From the NCBI RefSeq assembly GCF_016863435.1, contig NZ_BOOW01000041.1, positions 91,385 to 155,384 on the forward strand: a stretch of DNA of 64,000 nucleotides. The letters run 5' to 3'. Below are positions 53,510-61,260 of this stretch, piece after piece; within the stretch, counting starts at the first letter, position 1, and each line of letters opens with the position of its first letter. This stretch comes from Sinosporangium siamense. GTDB lineage: Bacteria > Actinomycetota > Actinomycetes > Streptosporangiales > Streptosporangiaceae. The notes below the pieces were generated by a model. That model saw nothing but the letters and a program-made list of their open reading frames with translations, was not told the DNA's origin and searched no databases. A program made the position numbers and the translations under genes.

Positions 53510-54736
53510 ATGCTGAACGGAGTACAGACCGGTGCGGCCATCACCGGGCTCGGCGCCACCACTCCCCTGGGCGGAGACGTAGCCTCCACCTGGGCCGGGC
53601 TGCTGGCGGGACGCTCCGGCATCACCCTGATCGAAGAGGAATGGGCCGAAAACCTGCCCGTACGGATCGCCGGACGCCTCCAGGTCGACCCCGCCGAAGT
53701 GCTCGGACGCGTCACCGCCCGGCGACTCGACCGCTGCCAGCAGGCCGCCCTCGTAGCCGCACGGGAAGCATGGGCCGACGCCGGAGCCCCCGAGGTAGAA
53801 CCCGAACGCCTGGCCGTCGTCATCGGCACCGGCGTAGGCGGCGCCCTCACCATGCTGGCCCAGGACGACCTCCTGGAGACCTCCGGCGCCCGCAAGATCT
53901 CGCCCTACACCATCCCCATGCTGATGCCCAACGGCCCGGCCGCCGCCGTCAGCATCGAGTTCGGCGCCAAAGGCGGCGCGCACACCCCGGTGAGCGCCTG
54001 CGCCTCCGGAGCCGAGGCCATCGCCCTCGCCCTCGACCTCATCCGCCTCGGCCGCGCCGACGTGGTGATCGCCGGCGGCGCCGAAGCATGCGTACACCCC
54101 CTCACCCTCGCCGGCTTCGCCCAGGCCCGAGCTCTCTCCTCACGCAACGACGCCCCCGAGGAAGCCTCCCGCCCCTTCGACGCCGACCGCGACGGCTTCA
54201 TCCTCGGCGAGGGCGCCGCCCTCATGGTCCTCGAACGCCGCGAATTCGCCGCCGCCCGCCGCGCCCGCCCCCACGCCGTCCTCGCCGGCGCCGGCGTGAC
54301 GTCCGACGCCCACCACATCACCGGCGCCGACTCCGCCGGCCAGAAGCGCGCGATCCGCCTGGCCCTGAACTCCGCCGACCTCACCCCCGAGGACGTAGGC
54401 CACGTCAACGCCCACGCCACCTCCACCCCAAGCGGCGACCTCACCGAAGCCCAGTCCATCACCGAAGCCCTGGGCACCCACCCCGCAGTGACCGCCGTCA
54501 AATCCATGACCGGCCACCTCTGCGGCGCCGCCGGCGCCATGGGCGCCCTGGCCACCACCCTGGCCCTCCGCGACGGCACCATCCCCGCCACCCTCAACCT
54601 CACCCAACAGGACCCCAAGGTAGACCTCGACATCGTCACCGGCCACCCCCGCCAGGGCCGTTGGACCGCCGGCATAGCCAACTCCTTCGGCTTCGGCGGC
54701 CACAACGCCTCCCTGGCCTTTATTACGGCCGATTAG
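53510..54736 (+). CDS. fabF: Beta-ketoacyl-ACP synthase II, stand-alone
   Basis: 408 aa condensing enzyme. Thiolase-fold catalytic residues: Cys in VSACASGAEA, His in NAHATSTPSGD, Lys and His in VKSMTGHLCGAAGAMGA; the GFGGHN box is near the C-terminus. It extends acyl-ACP chains with malonyl-ACP by decarboxylative Claisen condensation. No acpP, fabD, fabH or PKS genes are adjacent, so it is not in the usual fab operon; a specialised or duplicate role is possible. ATG 53510 has AAGGGG 7 nt upstream. Short degenerate stretches resembling its 3' half occur elsewhere in this window (27.6 kb and, more weakly, 23.6-23.8 kb). Confidence 0.92.
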   Translation: MLNGVQTGAAITGLGATTPLGGDVASTWAGLLAGRSGITLIEEEWAENLPVRIAGRLQVDPAEVLGRVTARRLDRCQQAALVAAREAWADAGAPEVEPERLAVVIGTGVGGALTMLAQDDLLETSGARKISPYTIPMLMPNGPAAAVSIEFGAKGGAHTPVSACASGAEAIALALDLIRLGRADVVIAGGAEACVHPLTLAGFAQARALSSRNDAPEEASRPFDADRDGFILGEGAALMVLERREFAAARRARPHAVLAGAGVTSDAHHITGADSAGQKRAIRLALNSADLTPEDVGHVNAHATSTPSGDLTEAQSITEALGTHPAVTAVKSMTGHLCGAAGAMGALATTLALRDGTIPATLNLTQQDPKVDLDIVTGHPRQGRWTAGIANSFGFGGHNASLAFITAD

Positions 54737-54897
54737 CTTCAACGTGGGAGTGCCAGACTGTCTGGCAAAACGGCGGTGAATCTGTGCCGCTTGATCGGAT
54801 CCAGTGAGTAACGGAGCAAGACCTCTCACGTGAGCCTGGACCCTCGACGCCGTCCTGCTCGACCGACCCCCGGCCTGATGACCTCCTCAGCCGTTCG

Positions 54898-55535
54898 TCA
54901 GGGCCCGGAGGCCGGGCCGCGCCGTTGCGCCGTGCGGATAAGGATGTCGACCAACTGCACGCGATCGACCGCACCCGCCGAGTCGTCGCCGAACCTGGCG
55001 ACCTGAAGGGGGCCGACCTGGTCGAGGAGCACGCCTTCCCGCAGCAGGACGAAGTCCAGCGCCAGCAGTGCCGCTCGCCCATTCCCGTCAACGAAAGGGT
55101 GGAAAACGCAACGTCCATGTAGGTGCGCGCCGCCCGCGCCTGCAGGGGCACGGCCGGATCGGCGCTGTCGCTCAGGCATCGTTCCAAGTCCGCCTGGGTG
55201 GACGGCGTCAGGCCGTGGCGCTCACGACCGCCTTTCGCGTAGGCGACACCGTGCCGGAAGTGGGCCTCGGGCACGTTCAGGACCACCCGCTGCCACCGTG
55301 CCATTAGCTCGAACGCGAGCGGCGCCCTCCGGTCGGCGTCCGCGCGGGCCAACGCCACAGCCGACAGCAACCTGTCGGCACGGTCGGAGTCACGGCGGCG
55401 GACCGTCCCATCGCACCAGGCCGCGAACCCGTCCACGACCCCCGCGACGGGCCCGGTGACGGTCGTGCCGACGCTCGCCGACCAGTCGACGTGCCGCCTG
55501 ACCTGCCGCCAGTCCTCAAGCGCGTCACCGGTCAC
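54898..55535 (-). pseudogene. Fic-domain protein, frameshifted
   Basis: Two overlapping minus-strand frames make one Fic protein. The first (GTG 55535) encodes the helical N-part ending RAARTYMDVAF; the second continues with the full catalytic motif HPFVDGNGRAALLALDFVLL and ends QLVDILIRTAQRRGPASGP at 54898. The switch falls in GCGTTTTCC at about 55100-55110, where one extra base would restore the frame. Fic proteins transfer AMP or other nucleotides to target hydroxyls, often as toxins. A base-call error in the T-run is possible; otherwise the gene is inactivated right at its active site. It overlaps the unknown gene upstream by 11 nt. Confidence 0.75.
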
Positions 55536-56289
55536 TGTACGGCTGCCGCCCGGTCACCCTCACCGCCAGATCCGTGCCCACGGCGTCGAGGACCAGGCGT
55601 TCAGGCCCGACCCAACTGTGGAATCGCCCGCCGATCGCCGCCTCCACCACTTCCTCCGCTGCGGCCTGCTTCACCCCGGTCGAGGTGAGGAACCACCGCA
55701 GCACCTGCTCGCGGTGCCCGTACCAAGCGCTCTCGGCTTGGCTACGATCCACCACCACCGTCACTAAGCGAACCGTCGCCCGTTCCACGTGCCAACTGCG
55801 GTGCTCCTCATCGGACTGCGGTGCCGAAGCCAGGTCCGCGAAGCGCTCGGCGAGGTCCTCCAACCGGCCTCGCCACTCCACCAGCGACTCCGCGACCATC
55901 TCGGCAGTCTCGTCCGGCTCGATAACCCAGTGGGACCGGCAGCACCAACTCGTCACCACGCCGCCATCTACATCGGCCTCACCGACGCTCCAGTTCCAGC
56001 CGCACGCCCACCGCCCGTAGCGCGTGACCAGGAAGTCGGTCACTCCGTCGAGAAATCGAAACCGCTCGCTCTGGTCTGCTCCCCGCGGCGGCACCATGGC
56101 GGCGACCACCCTGGTGACCTCGATCTTCTCGATCTCATCCCACGCGAAGGGATGGCGCGCCGGGTCAGCTTCCGGCCAGGTCAAATGTCGCGGATGGCGC
56201 GGCCTGTCGCACAGGTTGCTGGACGTGATGGCCCCCAGATCGAACAGCACCGATTCCATCTCGAACCCTACCGAGTCTGGATCAGCCAC
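55525..56289 (-). CDS. Hypothetical protein overlapping the Fic gene
   Basis: 254 aa, no family recognised. Trp-rich middle (GRWACGWNWSVGEADVDGG, CCRSHWVIEPDE), helical stretch (LVEWRGRLEDLAERFADLA) and an end VLDAVGTDLAVRVTG. No signal or membrane span, so cytoplasmic. The 11-nt overlap with the downstream Fic gene indicates co-translation, and such overlaps are typical of toxin and antitoxin or immunity pairs; the Fic-inhibitory (S/T)xxxE(G/N) motif is not evident, so the role stays open. Confidence 0.65.
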   Translation of the reverse strand: MADPDSVGFEMESVLFDLGAITSSNLCDRPRHPRHLTWPEADPARHPFAWDEIEKIEVTRVVAAMVPPRGADQSERFRFLDGVTDFLVTRYGRWACGWNWSVGEADVDGGVVTSWCCRSHWVIEPDETAEMVAESLVEWRGRLEDLAERFADLASAPQSDEEHRSWHVERATVRLVTVVVDRSQAESAWYGHREQVLRWFLTSTGVKQAAAEEVVEAAIGGRFHSWVGPERLVLDAVGTDLAVRVTGRQPYSDR

Positions 56290-56610
56290 TCAGGAAATCC
56301 AGGTCTCGTACAAATGCGCCCGAGGATCGTCCTTACAGGCAGTTGGCGAGCACGGCGGCCAGTAGAAGCTCGCCCCACGGCGATAGAACGGGCAGGGTGG
56401 GCGTCGGGGCTGCCTGATGATTTGGTGCGGCCGGTCCTTTGGAGCAAGCCATCTGTGGCGTGATATCGGGGATGCGGCAGGTAGGGCATCGTTGTGGTTG
56501 GGACGGTGGCGGTGTAGTTCGGCGGTCCAGTTCGGTGAGGTGGTGGCGTGCAGGAGCAGTGGTCCGCCGCACTGAGCGACCAGGGTACGTACGTTGCGGC
56601 CGTTGGCTAG

Positions 56611-58008
56611 TACTCCAGCTGTAGATCGTTGCCGGGGTCCTGAACTGGGGGAAACGAGGACGGCCACCGCCGATCATCCTTGTTTGTGAAGACAAAAGAA
56701 GATCACACGGTGGCCGCCGACCACAGCCTAGTACGCGCACGGTGGCGCACGCTGACCGATGACCTGATGGGACGGATCGCAGGCCGCTTCACACGGGTGG
56801 AGACCCGGCGGCGGACCCGCACCCTGGTGGAGGCCATGCGGGCCGAACTCCCGCGCAAGAACTGCTGGACCCTCGCCGAGCATGCGGGCGACACCTCCCC
56901 CGGCGGGATGCAGCACCTGCTGTCGCGGGCGAGCTGGGACACCGACGGAGTACGCGACGACCTGCGGGACTTCGTCGTCGAGAACCTGGGCGGCACCGGG
57001 ACGGTCCTGATCGTCGACGAGACGGGCGATCTGAAGAAGGGCACCCGCTCGGTCGGAGTGCAGCGGCAGTACACCGGGACCGCGGGGCGGGTGGAGAACA
57101 GCCAGGTCGCGGTCTACCTGGCCTACTCCACCGAGGCCGGGCACACGTTCATCGACCGGGAGCTGTACCTGCCGGCCTGCTGGACCTGCGCCCCCGGCCG
57201 GTGCCGGGAGGCCGGCGTCCCCGCAGGGGTCGGGTTCGCGACCAAGCCCGACCTCGCCCTTCGGATGATCGTGCGCGTGCTGGGGGCGGGGGTGCGGGCC
57301 GGATGGGTGGCCGGCGACGAGGTCTACGGGCAGAGCCCGGCGCTCCGAGGGGAGCTGGAGCAGCGGGGGGTCGGCCACGTGCTCGCGGTCGCCGCCCGGC
57401 ATCGGGTGGACACCGGCACCGGCGGTGTGCGCGTCGACGAGCTGGTCGCGAGGTTGCCGGGGCGGGCCTGGCAGCGCTGCTCGGCCGGGCGGGGCGCCAA
57501 GGGCCACCGCTTCCACGACTGGGCGCTGGTGGCCGTGGAGCCCGGAGAGGCGGGGTGCCGGTGGCTTCCGGCCAGGCGCAGCCGCCGCACCGGCGAGTAC
57601 GCGTTCTACCGGTGCCGGTCGCCCTGCCCGGTTCCGCTGCGGGTTCTGGTGGGGGTGGCCGGGCGGCGCCGGGCTGTGGAGGAGTGCTTCCAGACCGCCA
57701 AGGGGCTGTGCGGTCTGGACCAGCACCAGGTGCGCACCTGGACCTCTTGGCGGCGCTGGACCGTGTTGGCCATGTGCGCTCACGCGCTGCTGGTTGCGGT
57801 GGCGGTGGCTGTGCGGCCGGCGGTGACCGGTGAGGGTGCGGTTCCCTATTCCGCGGCTGAGGTTCGGCGCCTGGTCGGTTCACGGGTGGATTCGCATGTT
57901 CAGAGGTGGTCTGACTGGCGCCGTCGTCATCAGGCGCGTGCTCGGGCGAGTCATTACCGGCGGCAATCTGCCTACGAGCCGTAGAAATCACGATCTACAG
58001 CTGGAGTA
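56611..58008 (+). mobile_element. IS701-family insertion sequence, intact
   Basis: 1398 bp. Perfect inverted ends: TACTCCAGCTGTAGATCGT at 56611-56629 and its exact complement at 57990-58008. A CTAG direct repeat flanks both ends (56607-56610 and 58009-58012), fitting the 4-bp YTAR target duplication of the IS701 family. One full-length transposase gene. Identical ends and an intact ORF suggest recent insertion. Confidence 0.88.
56680..57984 (+). CDS. IS701-family transposase
   Basis: About 434 aa DDE transposase. The N-part (GRFTRVETRRRTRTLVEAMR, ARMHRS-like helix, SPGGMQHLLSRASWD) is followed by the first catalytic Asp in VLIVDETGDLKKGTRSVGVQ and the second in RAGWVAGDEVYGQ. The Glu lies in VEECFQTAKGLCGLDQHQVR. 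This matches the IS701/DUF4338-type 'DDE superfamily endonuclease' proteins common in actinomycetes. It starts close inside the left inverted repeat and stops just before the right one. Confidence 0.9.
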   Translation: MFVKTKEDHTVAADHSLVRARWRTLTDDLMGRIAGRFTRVETRRRTRTLVEAMRAELPRKNCWTLAEHAGDTSPGGMQHLLSRASWDTDGVRDDLRDFVVENLGGTGTVLIVDETGDLKKGTRSVGVQRQYTGTAGRVENSQVAVYLAYSTEAGHTFIDRELYLPACWTCAPGRCREAGVPAGVGFATKPDLALRMIVRVLGAGVRAGWVAGDEVYGQSPALRGELEQRGVGHVLAVAARHRVDTGTGGVRVDELVARLPGRAWQRCSAGRGAKGHRFHDWALVAVEPGEAGCRWLPARRSRRTGEYAFYRCRSPCPVPLRVLVGVAGRRRAVEECFQTAKGLCGLDQHQVRTWTSWRRWTVLAMCAHALLVAVAVAVRPAVTGEGAVPYSAAEVRRLVGSRVDSHVQRWSDWRRRHQARARASHYRRQSAYEP

Positions 58009-58012
58009 CTAG

Positions 58013-58520
58013 GGGAAGCAGGGGGTCATGGCGAGTCATGTGTTGGGGCTGCCACTGGTCGTACCACTTGGATCCATGAATCATGAATGCACGCTATCGT
58101 CCGACGACCCCATCTATTTGGCATATTTAATATGCGATAATACTTTCGAAAACTGCCACCCTCGCCCTGTGGATGTATGCATAGACGCACCCTGATCTCA
58201 GTCTCGTCATTGCGCGGTTCGCAGGGTGCGTAGTTGTGTAACCAATCTGATATGACCATAACGCTAGCTATTCAAATGTCATGAAAAAGATTCATGTAGG
58301 GATCTGGCCTCGCGTTGAGGCATACGCCTGGCGAATCAGGCTATTTTCGGTCGGGCCCAATATCCTATTTTGTCCCAAAAGGGGACCTATCGGATTGGTG
58401 AATACTGTGTCAGTATCGCGATCTATCGATCATTAAGGTAAGTGTCAACTCTCATGAATCGAGCTCCGATCCACGAGGCCTTCTTGGCGTGCGCGACGAA
58501 CGGGCGCGGAGGAACTGGCG
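58013..58520. other. AT-richer leader of the restriction-modification locus
   Basis: 508 bp without a convincing gene and clearly lower in GC than the rest of the window. Two perfect short palindromes lie in it: GCATAT-TTA-ATATGC (58131-58145) and ATACTG-TGT-CAGTAT (58402-58416). The second is 105 bp before the first R-M gene and may be an operator. The composition suggests transferred DNA. Confidence 0.55.
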
Positions 58521-61253
58521 TTGAAATACGAGTTATTCGACTACCAGGAGTCCGCGGCAGCGGTGGTGTCGAAGTATCTGGTCAAGGCTGCTCATGACCA
58601 TGCGGACGACGCCGACGAGCGCACGGCCGTGGTACTTGCCGCACCAACGGGCTCAGGCAAAACGGTCATTGCCACCTCAGTGATCGAAGCGTCCCTCGAT
58701 GGTGACGAGGCCGCTCCGGGCATCGTGGACGCGACGTTTCTCTGGGTCACTGACGACCCCTCGCTGAATCGACAGACTTTGCACAAAATGATGGCCGCCT
58801 CCTCGGCGTTAGCTCCAAACCGCCTGATCACAATCGAGAACGATTTTGACGAGGAGGTCTTTGCTCCCGGTCGGGTCTACTTCCTCAACATCCAAAAGCT
58901 CAGCTCATCAGCCACCTTGTCCAAGTCACTAGTCGACGGACGAACCTACTCTTTGTGGGAGACCATCAGTAACACGGTGTCCAAACGGCCGTACGGATTC
59001 GTGGTGGTGGTCGACGAGGCGCATCGCGGCATGGCCACGGCCCGTAGGACCAGAGACACGATCGTCACACAGATCATCGGCGGCGGCGCCACTGGCCGCA
59101 CTCCGGTCCCGGTGGTATGGGGGATCTCGGCGACTCCGAAGCGGTTCTTGTCGGCCATGTCCGAACTCGGCCGCACGACGAAGACACATCCCGTCCGGAT
59201 CGAGGACGTCCGTGCTTCGGGGCTGCTGAAGGATCAGATCATCCTGGGCCATACGCGTGGAATCGATGCAGCCGAATCCACCTTGGTTCGACACGCGATA
59301 AAGCGTGTGCGTGAGTACGACCACAAGTGGGCTGACTACACCGCGTCGATGTCTGAACCACCGGTGCACCCTGCGCTGGTCGTTCAGGTCGCTGACAAGC
59401 CGAGCAGCAAAGATCTCGGTGATCTGGTGGGCACCATCATCGAAGAGTGGCCGGATGTCACGCCGGCTAACATCGTGCATACGTTCGCCGACCACACCCT
59501 CGCAGATGCGGGAACGTACCAAATCGCTTGGTGTCCTCCGGAAGACATCCAAGACCGAATAGACATCCGCGTCGTACTATGCAAGACAGCGATCACGACT
59601 GGCTGGGACTGTCCTCGAGCTGAAGTTCTGCTGTCGCTACGCGTGGCCAAGGACATGGATTTGATCACGCAGGTCATGGGTCGCATGGTGCGTACCCCTT
59701 TGGCCCGACGCATCTCTACGGACGAGGATCTCAACGCTGTTCACTGCATCTTGCCCAAGTTCGATCAGGCCGCCGTTGATGCCATCGCGGAGCGGTTCAA
59801 AGCCGGTGACGACGAGACGCTCGCGACGGGAACCAAGGTCGTCACTAAGCCCGTCGAGTTGACGCGTAATCCGAGCCTGAGCTACGCGACAAAGTCTGCT
59901 GTGTCAGTTACCACCGCCGTGATGGACGACGAGCCGGGAACCGAGTTCACGCTCCGGGGAGAGCATGAACCTGTGAATCCATCTTGGACTGTTACGCCCA
60001 CGACGACGCCTAGTCAATCGACCGGACTCCCAGTCGGGCAAACGCCGACGGAGACGGGGGAGCTCCCTAAGGACGGGCTATTCGCCGACCCTGCACCAGA
60101 CCAGGCGCTGACCCCGACAGGGGACAAGAGCGCGTTCGACGTCATTGAGTCCCTGCCTTCCTACACCATTCCACGCCGGACGCGCTCGCGATCACCGATC
60201 CTTCGGCTGTTCAACCTGGCAATCCTGCTGGCGGCAGAGCACAACGGGCAGTCGATCGATCCTTATGCCCTAACGCGCGCCAGGAACGCCCTACTGGCCG
60301 TCATAGACGCCCATCGCGTCGACTTAGAAGCCACAGGAGAACTCGCGACTCTGCGAGAGAGTGCCGCCAGTGCCCGGCTGTTCGAACGCTCTGTCAGCTT
60401 GGCCAACATCGGTGAAGGCCAAGCTGAGACTGACACGGTCCTTCACCTCGACGCCCGCGGGATTGGCATTCTCATGGACCGAGCCCGCGCCGCTCTTCCT
60501 CAAGGCCTGGCCAATGAGTATGTGGATCGCCTGGCTACAACAGACGAGGAAGTCACCGAAGCGATGATCACCACCATCGCCGTGGCCAGTGATCCGAAGC
60601 TGCCTGGGCAACTGGATCAACGGGCTTCCCAACTTGTTGAGGAATGGTTCACCTCCTACGGTTCGGCGATGACTCGGCTCCCAGACGGAGAGAAGGACCG
60701 CTTCGACCGCATTAAGGAAGAGTCTGACCGGCCACTTCCGACTTCGATTAGCCTGCCTACCCGTCGAACTGACGACGCCGAAGGAACGGTGTGGGAGCGC
60801 CACGTTCTCTCGGATGCGGACGGCAATTACCAGGTCAAACTCCATGACTGGGAAGAACACGTGCTTCGTACCGAACTCAAGGCCGGGGCCGTTGCTTGGT
60901 ACCGCAACCCGTCCAGCGGCCGGCACTCTCTGCAGATCCCATACGCAACCGCGATGGGAACCGCCGGGCTCGCGCCAGACTTCATCTTCGTCAGCCGCGT
61001 TGGCGACGAACTGGTCGCCGAGCTGATCGACCCACACGGCACCCACCTGGCCGACGCGGTGCCCAAGCTCAAGGGCCTGGCCGCGTATTCGAGCAAGCAT
61101 GGCTCACGCTTTCACCGCATCCAGTCCATCGCCAAGATCGAGGGCGACTACTGGATGCTCAACCATCTCAACTCGAAGGTAAGGGCAGCCATCGAGGCGT
61201 ACCAGGGCACTGACGCGGCAGAACTGTTCCGCTGGCACGCGATCAACTACTGA
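58521..61253 (+). CDS. Type III restriction-like helicase/nuclease (Res)
   Basis: About 910 aa. SF2 helicase motor: Walker A APTGSGKT at residues 41-48, DEAH box VVVDEAHRG near 163, motif III GISATPKRF, motif VI QVMGRMVRTP near 385-393. A variable middle (430-560) is followed by a C-terminal PD-(D/E)xK-like region near 815-860: LAPDFIFVSRVGDELVAELIDPHG. In that region the expected Lys after Glu is replaced (ELID); a Lys occurs later in VPKLKGLA. It should translocate on DNA and cleave with the methyltransferase at 61261, which starts 7 nt after its stop. TTG 58521 has GGAGG upstream. Order is Res then Mod, the reverse of classical type III loci. Confidence 0.83.
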   Translation: MKYELFDYQESAAAVVSKYLVKAAHDHADDADERTAVVLAAPTGSGKTVIATSVIEASLDGDEAAPGIVDATFLWVTDDPSLNRQTLHKMMAASSALAPNRLITIENDFDEEVFAPGRVYFLNIQKLSSSATLSKSLVDGRTYSLWETISNTVSKRPYGFVVVVDEAHRGMATARRTRDTIVTQIIGGGATGRTPVPVVWGISATPKRFLSAMSELGRTTKTHPVRIEDVRASGLLKDQIILGHTRGIDAAESTLVRHAIKRVREYDHKWADYTASMSEPPVHPALVVQVADKPSSKDLGDLVGTIIEEWPDVTPANIVHTFADHTLADAGTYQIAWCPPEDIQDRIDIRVVLCKTAITTGWDCPRAEVLLSLRVAKDMDLITQVMGRMVRTPLARRISTDEDLNAVHCILPKFDQAAVDAIAERFKAGDDETLATGTKVVTKPVELTRNPSLSYATKSAVSVTTAVMDDEPGTEFTLRGEHEPVNPSWTVTPTTTPSQSTGLPVGQTPTETGELPKDGLFADPAPDQALTPTGDKSAFDVIESLPSYTIPRRTRSRSPILRLFNLAILLAAEHNGQSIDPYALTRARNALLAVIDAHRVDLEATGELATLRESAASARLFERSVSLANIGEGQAETDTVLHLDARGIGILMDRARAALPQGLANEYVDRLATTDEEVTEAMITTIAVASDPKLPGQLDQRASQLVEEWFTSYGSAMTRLPDGEKDRFDRIKEESDRPLPTSISLPTRRTDDAEGTVWERHVLSDADGNYQVKLHDWEEHVLRTELKAGAVAWYRNPSSGRHSLQIPYATAMGTAGLAPDFIFVSRVGDELVAELIDPHGTHLADAVPKLKGLAAYSSKHGSRFHRIQSIAKIEGDYWMLNHLNSKVRAAIEAYQGTDAAELFRWHAINY

Positions 61254-61260
61254 GACGACC

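Larger units (their letters stand above)
56290..58084 (-). pseudogene. Small ORF interrupted by the IS701-family element
   Basis: Removing the element and one CTAG leaves a continuous minus-strand ORF of 131 codons from ATG 58084 to the stop at 56290. The right part reads MIHGSKWYDQWQPQHMTRHD, the left part LANGRNVRTLVAQCGGPLLLH. The frame is kept exactly across the junction. No family is recognised and the C-terminal third is low in recognisable structure, so it may be a chance ORF; the first 55 codons look more gene-like. Confidence 0.4.

Noticed and set aside
53383..54807. 474-codon plus-strand ORF, Arg/Pro-rich
   Set aside because: Out-of-frame shadow of fabF in the same direction; low-complexity RRPR text.
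56439..56624. Plus-strand ORF left of the IS element
   Set aside because: Runs into the inverted repeat and shows no coding features; the minus-strand interrupted ORF explains the region better.
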